A stretch of 64,000 bases of DNA from Scilla litardierei (Eukaryota > Streptophyta > Magnoliopsida > Asparagales > Asparagaceae). Location of the stretch: positions 278,745,043 through 278,809,042 of the forward strand of contig CM061142.1 of the NCBI GenBank assembly GCA_030789695.1, given 5' to 3'. This document shows positions 34,601 to 45,463 of this stretch, in pieces. Below the pieces are notes generated by a model, which saw only the letters and a program-made list of their open reading frames with translations, did no database searches and was not told the DNA's origin. The number at the start of each line of letters is the position of its first letter. Within the stretch, counting starts at the first letter, position 1. A program made the position numbers and the translations under genes.

Positions 34601-35054
34601 CATTAGGTAACATCATAAAGTGAATAAAAAATATAAGAGTTGCATTAAGAAGAAAGAAGAACTAGAGAAAGAAAATGAAGAATTAGTGAATAAAAATAAA
34701 TCCCTTTTGGAGGAGAACGATGGTATGAAAAACAAGATAAGAGACATAGACAACATAGTGACCACCACAAAAAGGAAGTTTGATGATCTATCCAAGATTG
34801 TTGAAAAATTCAATAAAGGGAAAGGAAAACTTGATGACATAATTGATGGACAATAAGCATCGGGGAATATGACCGGCTTAGGATATAAAAAATCCAAACC
34901 TAGGAATATAGAGAAGCACTCTAGGAATTCTAACTTAAAAAGCAGGTATATCAAATTGTGGATTCCCAAAGATGGCACAAATGAAGTAAAGCAAAGGTAT
35001 GTGAATTTTTTTCGTAAAGTTCATTTGAATAAAACATTATACATATATTTGTGA
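34601..35054 (+). pseudogene. C-terminal gag relic of a Sirevirus-like element
   Basis: A lysine/glutamate-rich coiled coil (KKEELEKENEELVNKNKSLL) then FNKGKGKLDDIIDGQ, an in-frame TAA at 34854-34856, and a C-terminal part GLGYKKSKPRN and YIKLWIPKDGT. It parallels the C-terminus of the gag at 16984-18675 (FNKGKEKLDSL, GLGYNMTNQN, YVKIWIPN) but is clearly a different family. The N-terminal gag and knuckle are missing, so the element is truncated at its 5' side. Confidence 0.75.
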
Positions 35055-36622
35055 CGGGAGTACAAAACCTTATTGGGTTTGGCTTTCCCAAAATGAGATT
35101 TAATCTCATCTAACATCCCCCGGACCCAAAAGAAAAGGGTACCTAAATTTTATTTATTTTCAGGTATCAATAGATACATGGAATATCGAAAATGTCTCTC
35201 AAAATTTGCTTGCACAAGAAATTGAAGAGACGGAAAAAAGAAAGTAATAGTGAGTAAATTAATTTTAATTATTTTTAAATAAAGGTAATATACTGAAAAT
35301 TACTTTTTTGAAGAAAAAAAATGTTTTCTATGATTATTTGTTAATATTAAATAATTTGGCATAGAGTTTAATATGATAGAAACATTCATTTGATGTTGCT
35401 GCCAGATAGCCGACTATCCTGGAAATAGCCGACCATTTAGGTGTATGTTTTATATCTTTTTATAGCCGACTATTGGGTTCTAAATTTTCAGGTTTTGGGT
35501 TTCCTATTGGGTTTGTACCATCATTTTTTCATTTATACCCACTAAGGGAAGTGATCCTCACCCTTGTATTTCATTCTATGGCCAAGATCTATCATAGTAA
35601 GAGTAAAACCCTAAATTTTACCCCCTCTTTCATCCTCTCTTAGCATAGCCGACTACTTCTCTCAAAAACTAAAATTTTCATCCCCTTGTCTATCTAAGCT
35701 TGGATCTTCAAGGATTTCGAGGCTATTTGTTAAAGAAATTTCAAGGAGATCATTTTCTACACCCAGGTATAACCTTCAACCACTCAATTTCATCTTTCTT
35801 TTTAATTTTCATACCTAGAAACATGGTTAGGGGTGTATCTATCAAGAAAAAGAGAAGGAAAGCTGCATCTTCCTCTCAATACTTATCTGAGAAGGAGATC
35901 ATAACTCCATATCTCCTTGGGCCCAATCTCATGGCCAATTTTGAATTGAACTCCAAAAGAACAATCTTCCAAGAGAGCTATATGTAAGGATATTATGTAA
36001 TGTTTTATGATGTAAGAATATTATGTAATGTTTGGTACACAACTATGTTTGGTGTGGTATGCCTATGATTTCAAATTGCTATGCTACTTAATTGAACTTC
36101 CTTGCCACTTAATTGACGAGAGCTATATGTGTGACTAAATTTGAAATTATTTTTTTTATATTGAGACATCTAGAAAATTGATCATTTATATTGTCTACTT
36201 TTCTTGTTATGAAAAGTTATATTGCTTACTTATCTTCATACATGTGATAAAGTAATATTGCAAAATCAAAATGTGTTACCAAATTTTTTCATTTACACAC
36301 TATTTCTATACGCATTGCGTAATCTCACCTATGTCACTCTAAATAACACGTGGTATCTAAATTACACATGATATATCATTTTTTTATGTGAAAAAGGGGG
36401 AAATCTTACAATGCATGCTATAAAATATCACTTGAAATTGAAATAGAAAATAATATGTAACTTGAGCGTATATACTGCTTATTGCTAACTAGCTTTGATG
36501 CAGGGGGAGTAGCCTCTCCATAGCAATCATGTATCTCTGCAGGGAGAGAGTAAGTAAATTTTATTGCTTCATATTATTTTCATATTTTATATCATTTGTT
36601 GTCGTCATCAAGAAGGGGAGAG
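35055..36622 (+). other. 3' internal region of the Sirevirus-like relic
   Basis: Starts with cccccggacccaaaagaaaa, matching the pol start region seen after the other gags, but RT and integrase are absent. It then holds palindromes GATAGCCGACTATC (35405-35418) and relatives (35461-35473, 35648), a TATA-like tttatacccac near 35531, and a leader to the small ORF at 35824. PPT-like tracts lie near 36503-36510, 36540 and 36610-36622, the last abutting the LTR. Confidence 0.6.
35824..35987 (+). pseudogene. Short basic ORF, probable start of a lost third ORF
   Basis: ATG 35824 opens MVRGVSIKKKRRKAASSSQY and ends after 54 codons. It follows a palindrome cluster and a pyrimidine-rich leader, in the place where the Athila-like element has its envelope-like ORF. 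I do not recognise the family. It may be the N-terminus of an extra 3' ORF truncated by deletion, or chance. Confidence 0.3.
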
Positions 36623-37422
36623 TGTCAGGAAATTGAGACCCATCCCAGTAGATTTTGATGATGTACACAATGATATACTGACTTACTTATTTGTTTCAAG
36701 TATATACAGATTTATATTATAACCATGAAGATTTTTGAGTGCATTGTGAAGCAAAACAAAGAAGAATGAGCCAAAATCAAAAGCCTATCAGCGAGCCCAA
36801 AATTAAAAGAAGTGAAGACTTCGACAAATATATCTAATGAAGACTTAAGATCAATGAAGAATGGCTCAAGACAAAGAATGAAGAGCAAGGCTAATATAAT
36901 ATGTTTGTGTAAGTTGTAGTGTACAAAATGTTAAAGCCAATCTATATCCACTACACACACACAATTCTTGAAAAATGGGTTTTAAATAGGTTTAACCATA
37001 TATTATTTAAACATATTTTTTCATAAAATATTTTCAAGTATTTTGAGCATAAAAACTCATGTGTCAAATTATACCGACTATCCTCACCAGATAGCCGACT
37101 ACTGGCAGGAAGAATTTTCGCCAAAACTTATTGTTAAAATAATAACCGACTATTCTCACCAGATAGTTGACTATCTGGGTCAACTTTGATAGTTTTGGCA
37201 GTTTTAATTCGAATTTAACTAGCCATTAACTAGTCGTTAAAGGAGGGTTTTGAGTAGAATTCCAGTTGATTTTAAGACGATTTTAAGCTATTATTTCTCT
37301 ATAAATAGCTATAATTTCAGAATTCTTATATAACATTATATTCTATTGAAAAGAAATTTGCTCTTGTGCTCAAGCTTTAAATTGTTGCTTTTCTAATTTT
37401 CAAGGCTACTGATTTTTCAACT
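36623..37422 (+). repeat. 3' LTR of the Sirevirus-like relic, first part
   Basis: Begins TGTCAGGAAATTG after a PPT (aagaaggggagag). Palindrome cluster at about 37070-37175 (accgactatcctcaccagatagccgact), TATA tctctataaatagct near 37292. Split by the Tat-type element at 37423. Confidence 0.75.
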
Positions 37423-38361
37423 TGTTACGACTAATTTGGACCAGCCCGAATCACAACGGCCCATGGCCCAGCCTCCAAGGAGGCGCCCACTAGAGAAGAC
37501 GGGCCCGTCTGGAAGGGCCCGCGGACGGAGCGGAAGGCCCAGCCACTTCACCCTCGGGGGCACCCGACCAGCCCTCATTCAGCCAGATTAACCGCCCCTC
37601 GGAATCCGTGATCCCATAATGGCCATTAACGGACCCGTTAATGGGCCACCCCTCCACTACGTGCGAGTGGGAGGCGGCGGAGGCGGATCGTGGGGACGTG
37701 AGAGGAGGCGGGACGTGGGGCAATCACGAGGGACCCTATAAGGGGAAGGCCAGGACGACGGAGAAGGGGATCGAGACTCAGGTAATCAACAGAGAGGTAC
37801 TCCATCAACGACCTAGGCATTCGCCACTACATTTCCTCCTTCCCCCATACTCGCGCCGCCAGGGTTGACGATCCGGCTTCCTTACAAACCGGATCTCCCC
37901 CGCCGAGTATCCCTTCAGACCTTGATCTGACTTAGGCATCGGAGGGGATTTAGCCGGAACCTAGGTCCGGCCTCCCTGACGAGTTTCCTCATCTGTTCAG
38001 GAAGAAGATATCTGAGGTGCCGAGGCTACCCCTCAGCGTCGGTCGGCTACCCCCATCGCAGTCGTCAGGTGGATGGCTGCTCAAGCACCGATCGACTACC
38101 CCTTGACGCGGATCCAACCGAGGCCGAGCGTGACCCAGCCAAGGCCGAGCGTGACCCACCGAGCCGAGGCTTCTCCTCAGCTCCCCGAAGGCAGAGGATC
38201 GACGCTACCCGGGGAACCCCCCGTCTGCGCCTGACCCTCCTTCCTCTCACGCCGAGAACAAGCGGGGTCGGCGATCCCAAGGGACCCCCAAGTCGGCCCC
38301 TTGACCACGTTGACCGCACAGCGACGGTCAACGAACTGTGGTGAGAAAACACCCGTAAACA
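37423..38361 (+). repeat. 5' LTR of the Tat-type element
   Basis: 939 bp, GC-rich. Ends acccgtaaaca directly before tctggcgcc. Confidence 0.9.
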
Positions 38362-38363
38362 TC

Positions 38364-38380
38364 TGGCGCCGTCTGTGGGA
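38364..38380 (+). other. Primer-binding site of the Tat-type element
   Basis: TGGCGCCGTCTGTGGGA, 2 nt after the LTR. The tRNA partner is not assigned here. Confidence 0.75.
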
Positions 38381-38410
38381 ACGAACTAACACTCATGTCA
38401 AACCACCAAG

Positions 38411-40062
38411 ATGGAACCCATCAGCAATGGCCTAGGGCGCATGACACCCATCCCGGAGGAGGGCGCATACCACGCCCCCGCCGAGAACACGAACGGTCAC
38501 GCCGCCGGAGAGACCGACGACACCCGGCTGGCCACGCAGGGGCAACTCCGAGCCTACGCGCAGGAGACCAACACCAACATCCAAACCTTAGTCGCGACGA
38601 TCCAACAACTCGTCAGTAGCACTCCCCTCCCCGAGGGCGGAGAGGGACAGTCCTACCGCCAAGAAGAGGATCACCGACCTCTTCGCTCCGCCGTGGTTGC
38701 CGACCAAGGAAAAGGAGTGCACAACATGGAGAGGAGGTTCACCATGCCTGGCTTTTCCCTAGCGCGGTCTCCCACTCCCACCTCATTCAGAGAAGGAAAT
38801 GGAGGGGACTCGGAGCGGACGGACGACGTCTCGAGGACGGCCTCGTCCGCACGTCCGGGATCGTACAAACGTAGGCGTGATGAACGCCGGTCAGCGAGCG
38901 TCCGGTATTACTAGAGCGGAGGCGGCCGACGAGCAAGGACCCACCACCAGAAGAGCCGAAAAGAATGTTCGCGCCAATCGAGTCCGGCACCCAAGCTGGC
39001 GAAGACCCAAGAGGAGGTCAAACTTCCGTCGGCCCCCTCGTTGCAGCCGAACAGCAAGGAGGCGGGCGAAGGGGAGCGATCCGGGTGCATCAGCGGAGAA
39101 CGATGCCCCCTGACTCGGAGGATAACCGAGGCACGGATACCCTCGAACTTCAAGGTACCGACACTGGAGAAATACAACGGCGTCAGCGACCCCGCGGATC
39201 ATGTGATGGACTACGAGGGGGTCATGACGTTCCAGGGGGCCGATGACACGCTGCTCTGCAGGGGCTTCTACTCCACCCTACGGGGGGCCGCCCGGACCTG
39301 GTACCTCAGCCTGCCCGATCGGTCGATAGACAGCTTCGAGGAGCTCACCCAGTTGTTCTGCAAGCAATTTATGGCTGGGCGGCAGGTAAAACCTGATTTG
39401 GAACACTTGTTCAATGTGGTACAGGGACCGGCCGAATCTCTGAGACACTTCATGCGTCGCTTCAACGTGGAGCGATTGAGCGTGGATAGCTACCCCGAGC
39501 TGGTTGTGAAGGCGGCCCTGAAAAAGGGGCTACGACATAGGGGCTTGAAGAAATCGCTACACAGCGACCCACCGAAGGACCTCGCCGGAATTATGGCCCG
39601 AGCCGAACGCTTCATGCTGAAAGAAGAGGCCCTGGCCGTGGATGAGGGTAAGACCAGGCGCGGGACCAAGCGTGATGAGAACGAGCGTCGCGGCACGGAG
39701 GAGCATCGACAAGAGAAGAGGGCCAGAGGAAGACCACGGAGGGAAGAGCCCAGGCACTCCTCGGTGACCACCGCCCCGGACGTGATCCTAGCGCAAGCCT
39801 AGAAGGAGGGACATGTGAGCCGACCTCCCCGAAGGATGAGGAAAGGTGGGAGGGATGAAGAGAAGTACTGCAAGTACCACAAAGACAACGGCCATGATAC
39901 CGACGACTGTTGACACCTGAAGAAAGACATCGAGAAGCTTGTGAGCCGGGGCACCTGAAGAACTCCGCCAATGACCCCGCCTCGGGAGAAGGAACGTCTC
40001 AACAGCAGGACAAAGGAAAAAGGGTGAACGCGGTCCAGACGGTTACGCGTGTCATCGAGTGA
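38411..40062 (+). pseudogene. Tat/Retand-type gag with several transition-type stops
   Basis: ATG 38411 opens MEPISNGLGRMTPIPEEGAY. One frame carries the whole gag but is stopped by TAG at 38912-38914, TAG at 39800-39802 and TGA at 39911-39913; a further TGA (39956-39958) marks a small frameshift. The capsid-like region (about 39130-39640) includes IPSNFKVPTLEKYNGVSDPA, FYSTLRGAARTWYLSLPDRS and ESLRHFMRRFNVERL. A basic region precedes the knuckle YCKYHKDNGHDTDDC (about 39868-39910), which ends exactly at the TGA. Each of the first three stops is one C-to-T or G-to-A change from a glutamine or tryptophan codon. No protease is recognisable. Confidence 0.82.
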
Positions 40063-40319
40063 GGGGATTGAGTAAACGGCCACCGCTTCGCCGGGGGAGG
40101 GCTACCCTACCAGAACCTCCCCTGCCTTTTGTCGCCTTTTCCTTTTTTCATTACTCCAAATGTACTGTCTCATGGAAATGAAGGCAAACACTGTCAGTGC
40201 AGATTCAATCACCTGTTTTGAGCAGACGATTCGGGACACTTATGAGGACTTAATCAAGGCAACCACGGTTAACCATTAAGTGGGAGGAATGTCGCCCCCC
40301 AGAGAGTTCACCAGTCGAG
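40063..40319 (+). other. Spacer between gag and the 95-bp minisatellite
   Basis: No gene. Possibly the truncated start of pol; too degraded to identify. Confidence 0.35.
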
Positions 40320-40860
40320 CCCGAGGTCCGAAGCGGACCGCCCGCTCGTAAGGCTGGGGGCAACTCCCCCAGCAGACGGGCACGACGGCCGGTCATAAGC
40401 CGAGGGGTACTCACCCCCGCAGACCGGGCGAACCGCCCACTCGTAAGGCTGGGGGCAACTCCCCCAACCGACGAGCGCGACTGCCAGTCATAAGCCGAGG
40501 GGTACTCACCCCCGCAGACCGGGCGAACCGCCCGCTCGTAAGGCTGGGGGCAACTCCCCCGGCCGACGAGCGCGACTGTCGGTCATAAGCCGATGGGTAC
40601 TCACCCCCGCAGACCGATCAGTACCGCCCACTTGCAAGGCTGGGGGCAACTCCCCCAGCCAACAAGCACGACGGCCGGTCATAAGCCGAGGGGTACTCGC
40701 CCTCACAGACCGAGCGAAATCGCCCGCTCGTAAGGCTGGGGGCAACTCCTCCAGCCGACGAGCACGACGGCCGGCCACAAACCGAGGGATGACTTCCCTC
40801 GTGGACCGAGTGACCCACTCGCTCGCCAGGCTGAGGACAATCACCCCGACAGACAAAATC
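40320..40860. repeat. 95-bp hairpin minisatellite inside the Tat-type element
   Basis: About five and a half units with period 95-96 bp (matching agaccg... starts at 40421, 40516, 40611 and 40707). Each unit contains GGCTGGGGG-caact-CCCCCAGCC, a 9-bp hairpin stem. Overlapping ORFs on the - strand here (for example 40506-40877) simply translate the repeat. Confidence 0.85.
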
Positions 40861-41135
40861 GGCGGGAAGAGCGACATCCAAGCCAGACAAAGCCCGGGAC
40901 AACACCCCTAGACGAGGGCGACGATGCCCGTCCGGTCTAGGAACATCGAAAGCTATTCCAAAGGGGAGAACCCCCGAAAAAGAGACCAGTGGCGCAAGAA
41001 GAACTGACTAGAAGAAATCGTTTTCATTAATGGTATGGGTTACATATCACTCAACAACGTCCTCTCAAGCACTGTTGTTGACAACAAAATTTGTCACCCA
41101 AGAAAAGAAAAAGGGGAACATGATACAAGGGCTCT
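40861..41135 (-). other. Region downstream of the antisense ORF
   Basis: Likely 3' UTR of the antisense gene; no ORF of note. Confidence 0.35.
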
Positions 41136-43120
41136 TCAGGGGTACAGAGCGCGAGAGACAGCGTCATCCGAGGCCTCGCCTTGCTCCGAGCAGTGGGAAT
41201 CGGTGGGTCCCGGTAGAGGGAGGATCGGCTCCCGAGCGAGCTCCACAAACTGTCGGAATGACTCCCTGACGACCTCCACTATGCGAGGGGCAAGGAGGTC
41301 CTCATAAGTCCCGAAGACCTCCCTCAGGACCGACACAATCTTCGGCCTTATGGCCATGTCGACGCCCTTCTCAGCCTCCTCGGCAAAACGGAGCCTCCGA
41401 CGCAGCTCGGCGAGTTGGCCCCAGAGATCCTCTCTCTCCCACCGGAACTTTTCTTCCGCTTCTCGGCTCAAGTCATGGACATCCACAAGAGTTCGTTTGA
41501 GATCATGTACTTGAGACTCGAGCTCGTCGACACGACGGCGTTGCTGCCGAGCTTCCATGCGGGCACCTTGAAGGGCTACGTCAGCCTCCCCGGCCCGAGC
41601 GCGCTCCCGATTTAGGGAATCCTCGAGGCTTCTCAACTGGGTCGCCCGGCGTTGCGCCTCAACAGCCATCGCGGTGGCCTGCAAACGAAAGAGAGGTGGA
41701 TTATACCAAGGAAGATCGAAGGGCAAGGCAACTGTCCGAAAATGACAGGAATTCGAACCTGTCGGAGATGACCGACCAGAGAATCCGATAATATGTCCAC
41801 GGAGGACAACTCCAAGAAGGAACGGTCCCCCGGAAGGACGGAGTCCGCCGCCGGTCGATTCGCCAAGGCCATATCAAGGGGCACCGAGTCCCCGAGGGGA
41901 TCAGCGGGGCCCGTTGAGGTGCTCAGCAAGACGCAGACAGCCCCCAAGACCGAAGGGGTAACCGAGGGAGTGACGACGGCGTGGGCGGCAGGGTCGGCCG
42001 CGACGGTCGGCACGATTGCCTTGCCGGGATCCGTCGGCGCGACGGCGGGAGCCGGAGAAGCGACGCGCCCGCCGTTCTTCCGCGACTTCTTCCCGTTGGG
42101 GCCAGCGATAACTGGGGGAGAGCGCTTGTGACTCCCACCCGCGGACGGCCGAGGAGCCGATCCGGAACCCTCAACAAGGAGAGGGACGATCCCAGTGACT
42201 TCTCCTCCGGAGGCACCCGATGCGACCCGTGGAGGAGACTTGGCCTCAATCCTTCCCGAAGGAGGCTCGGACCGACGCAACTCTTCATCTACAGAGCGGC
42301 GAGGCGTCCGTTCGGAAGAGCTCCCACCACCCCGACGAGATCCCAGCCGAATAAGCTCGTCGACATCGTGGGTGAATTCGCGGCCAGCCATCCATGCGGG
42401 AGGAAGCGAAATCAGGGTGAGCCAGAGGTTAAATGGAAGGAAGGGAGACAACATACCGGGGGACCACAGAGTACACTTAAGAAACAGGTCATCCAGCAAA
42501 TGCTAGACCGACCTCTCCTCAAGAGAAAGTGACGACAGGAGGCGGACCGCGGCCCGCTCGGCCTCCGATAAGGTTACCGCCCTGTCGGTTTGTTGCGAAC
42601 TCCCCCAACCTGTCAAGATCACCGAGACCCGGGGAAAGACAACGAATACAAAGCTAGAGTCCCAGTTCCCCGACCAAGGGGGCAGACCGAGCAGGCACAC
42701 CCGCCCCGCACGGGCTCGGAGGTACATCCAAGATCCGAGGCCGACCGTCTGGATCCGGTAAAAGTGAAAGAGAAGGGGGAGAGACGGCTCCAGGCCGTGA
42801 GTGATACAAAGCGTAATGAACCCGGTCAGCACCGCGACAGAGGATGGTGTCAGCTGGCACAGGGCGACTTTCAAGGAATCCGTGAATTGAATGATAAAAG
42901 GGTGGATGGGGAAGCGGAGCCCCAGATGAAACATCTCGATGTAGACGCCGACCTCGTTAATCCGTGGGAAGCAGATCCGCTCGTCTCCAAAGGGAATTCG
43001 GACATCATAGGGATGACACAAGTACCTCTCTCGTATTTCCTTAGTGACTAAGAAAGGGGCCATGGATGACGACCGGAGGATCGATGGAGGGATGCCTAAT
43101 CGCTCGGAAGAAGAGGCCAC
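41136..43120 (-). pseudogene. Antisense spliced gene of the Tat-type element (gypsy-type 'putative transposon' family)
   Basis: Read on the - strand the first open part (43120-42503) resembles the plant 'putative gypsy type transposon' domain (PF04195 by recognition): RERYLCHPYDVRIPFGDERI and FHLGLRFPIHPFI. The first ATG is 43063; the frame is open from further upstream. After a one-base shift near 42503 the frame continues through LLDDLFLKC, a basic/proline/alanine-rich middle (EFTHDVDELIRLG onward) to 41759. An 80-bp GT-AG intron (41758-41679) then joins it in frame to an Arg/Glu-rich coiled coil ending at 41136. A donor-like gtatgt near 42457 suggests a second intron whose acceptor has been lost. 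Function in the element's life cycle is unknown. Confidence 0.65.
41679..41758 (-). other. Intron of the antisense gene
   Basis: On the - strand: exon CGACAG, GTTCGAATTC ... CTTTCGTTTGCAG, exon GCCACCGCG. Removing it keeps the frame open, and the exon ends have different composition from the intron (T-rich before the acceptor). Confidence 0.65.
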
Positions 43121-43406
43121 ATCATTCCCAACGGGATCCGGAAAAAGTTTTCATTTCCCTTTATCTGGGACCCCCGGGGGCGGCGAAGGAGCTTTGAGCC
43201 CTGAGGGATGGGCACGATCGGGACCAGGCGTTGGTCCACCGGGACGTGTATCACCTATTCTAAGCATGGCCATAGCCCGAGTTAAAGAGTGGGAGAATTA
43301 CCTTAATAAGAGCTGAGAAGAAAGCAGATGTCGGGAAGAAGAAGCTGGCGGAACAGAGATCAAGAAGGAATGAGCGCGAAAGAGTTGGAGCTCGAGGGAG
43401 TGGAAC

Positions 43407-43416
43407 ATATATATAG
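43407..43416 (-). promoter_or_regulatory. TATA box candidate for the antisense gene
   Basis: TATATATA on the - strand in otherwise GC-rich DNA, about 350 bp upstream of ATG 43063, pointing toward the antisense ORF. Confidence 0.45.
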
Positions 43417-43624
43417 AGGATGATGGTTGGATCTGAACCGCCAAGGGAAAGCACATGGCGACATCAAGACGGTGGCGATGCTTCGAAAACCGCACCAACG
43501 GAAGTTCAAACGGGGCGGTAATAATGACATTCATTTAATGGCGGAGCCTCGACTGACGCACCCACCGGATCATGAAGGAGTCACATCACCCGAGCCGAAT
43601 CGACGGAAGCCGAACGGCCCGGAC

Positions 43625-43636
43625 GATGGGGGCAAT
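43625..43636 (+). other. Polypurine tract of the Tat-type element
   Basis: GATGGGGGCAAT directly before the TG of the 3' LTR. Confidence 0.75.
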
Positions 43637-44594
43637 TGTTATGACTAATTTGGACCAGCCCGAATCACAACGGCCCACGGCCCAGCCTCCAAGGAGGCGC
43701 CCACTAGAGAAGACGGGCCCGCCCGGAAGGGCCCGCGGACGGAGCGGAAGGCCCAGCCACTTCAGCCTCAGGGGCACCCGACCAGTCCTCATTCAGCCAG
43801 ATTAACCGCCCCTCGGAATCCGTGATCCCATAATGGCCATTAACGGACCCGTTAATGGGCCACCCCTCCACTACGCGCGAGTGGGAGGAGGCGGAGGCGG
43901 ATCGTGGGGACGTGAGAGGAGGCGGGACGTGGGGCAATCACGAGGGACCCTATAAGGGGAAGGCCAGGATGACGGAGAAGGGGATCGAGACTCAGGTAAT
44001 CAACAGAGAGGTACTCTATCAACGACCTAGGCATTCGCCACTCCATTTCCTCCTTCCCCCATACTCGCGCCGCCAGGGTTGACGATCCGGATTCCTTACA
44101 AGCCGGATCTCCCCCGTCGAGTATCCCTTCAGACCTTGATCTGACTTAGGCATCGGAGTGGATTTGGCCGGAACCTAGGTCCGGCCTCCCTGACGAGTTT
44201 CCTCATCTGTTCAGGAAGAAGATATCCGAGGCGCCGAGGCTACCCCTCAGCGTCGGTCGGCTATCCCCATCGCAGTCGTCAGGTGGATGGCTGCTCAAGC
44301 ACCGATCGACTTGCAAGGCGCCGAGGCTACCCCTTGACGCGGATCCAACCGAGGCCGAGCGCGACCCAGCCGAGGCCGAGCGTGACCCACCGAGCCGAGG
44401 CTTCTCCTCAGCTCCCCGAAGGCAGAGGATCGACGCTACCCGGGGAACCCCCCGTCTGCGCCCGACCCTCCTTCCTCTCACGCCGAGAACAAGCGGGCTC
44501 GGCGATCCCAAGGGACCCCCCAAGTCGACCCCTTGACCACGTTGACCACACAGCCGACGGTCAACGAACTGTGGTGAGAAAACACCCGTAAACA
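43637..44594 (+). repeat. 3' LTR of the Tat-type element
   Basis: 958 bp; very close to the 5' LTR, suggesting recent insertion. A duplicated phrase (ggcgccgaggctacccc at about 44230 and 44317) accounts for most of the length difference. Confidence 0.9.
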
Positions 44595-44599
44595 CAACT

Positions 44600-45463
44600 C
44601 TTTTGTGCTAATCTTTTTAAGATCTTTTTCAGTCCTTTTAGCCTTCAAATAGTTCTTGTTTTAATTTGATCTCCAAGCATTAAAGCTTTTATTTGAGATT
44701 CAAATTACAAGACTATTAATTTTTTAATCATAGCGATTTTAAATTCATATCCTTTCAGAGATTAAAACTCTTGGATATTGATCTCTAAAAGCCAAAGTGC
44801 TAAAAGATCAAATTCAAGCTATGTCCTTTGATCAATTTGTGATTATCTATATCTTTATTTGATCAAAAGGTTTTTTCAATTTCTTTTTAGCCACGATATT
44901 CACTTATGTACATTGGCTATATGAAATGTTGTACTTAATTTTCAAATCTTTTGAAAAGTCTTTGGAGAAGACTTGTTGTTGTAATTCCCGTAATTATAAG
45001 GGAAAGTGAGTTGGAAATCCTAGTTGGTGGAAACTAGGTGTCGGTGTGGAAATTCTAGTTGGTGGAAACTAGGTGTCTGTGTGGAAATCCTAGTTGGTGG
45101 AAACTAGGTGTTGGAAATTCTAGAGAGGAAAGCTAGGTACTTATATTGCGTTGTTGCAACATAGTGGATTAAATCCCGAAGTGAGCAGGGGACTGGACGT
45201 AGGCCTAGGTTGGACGAACCAGGATAAAATTTCTTGTGTTTGCGTTGTGATTTCTTTCTCTCTCATTTATTACTTGTTGCTTGAATTTTTACTACGTTGC
45301 ATCTTATATTCAAGCTTAATATTTTGTTGATTAACTACAAATTCAAGGCAACTCAATTTGAGACTTATGCAACAAGTAGAAGGATTTTTATTTTCGTGAA
45401 AAAGTTAATTATTTGTGACAACTCTATTTAACCACCTTCTAGTGTTGTTTGCCATCCACAGAG
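44600..45463 (+). repeat. 3' LTR of the Sirevirus-like relic, second part
   Basis: Resumes after the Tat-type insertion. Contains three direct repeats of the hairpin CCTAGTT-ggtgga-AACTAGG (45018-45120) and then actggacgta and gaaccaggataaaat, the same motif order as in the gag-only array. Ends near tgtttgccatccacag, one step short of the usual CA end, so the right terminus seems cut off. Confidence 0.65.

Larger units (their letters stand above)
37423..44594 (+). mobile_element. Tat/Retand-type non-autonomous retrotransposon with an antisense gene
   Basis: Flanked by CAACT (37418-37422 and 44595-44599). Begins TGTTACGAC, ends CCCGTAAACA. LTRs are 939 and 958 bp and nearly identical apart from a short insertion in the right copy near 44310-44330. 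Internal order: PBS, gag, 95-bp minisatellite, antisense spliced ORF, PPT. No RT, RNase H or integrase is found. Antisense ORFs between the pol position and the 3' LTR are known in Tat/Retand elements. Confidence 0.9.

Noticed and set aside
40506..40905. - strand ORFs with repeated RRARRLEELPPALRAG-like segments
   Set aside because: They translate the 95-bp minisatellite in two frames; the repeat is explained at DNA level.
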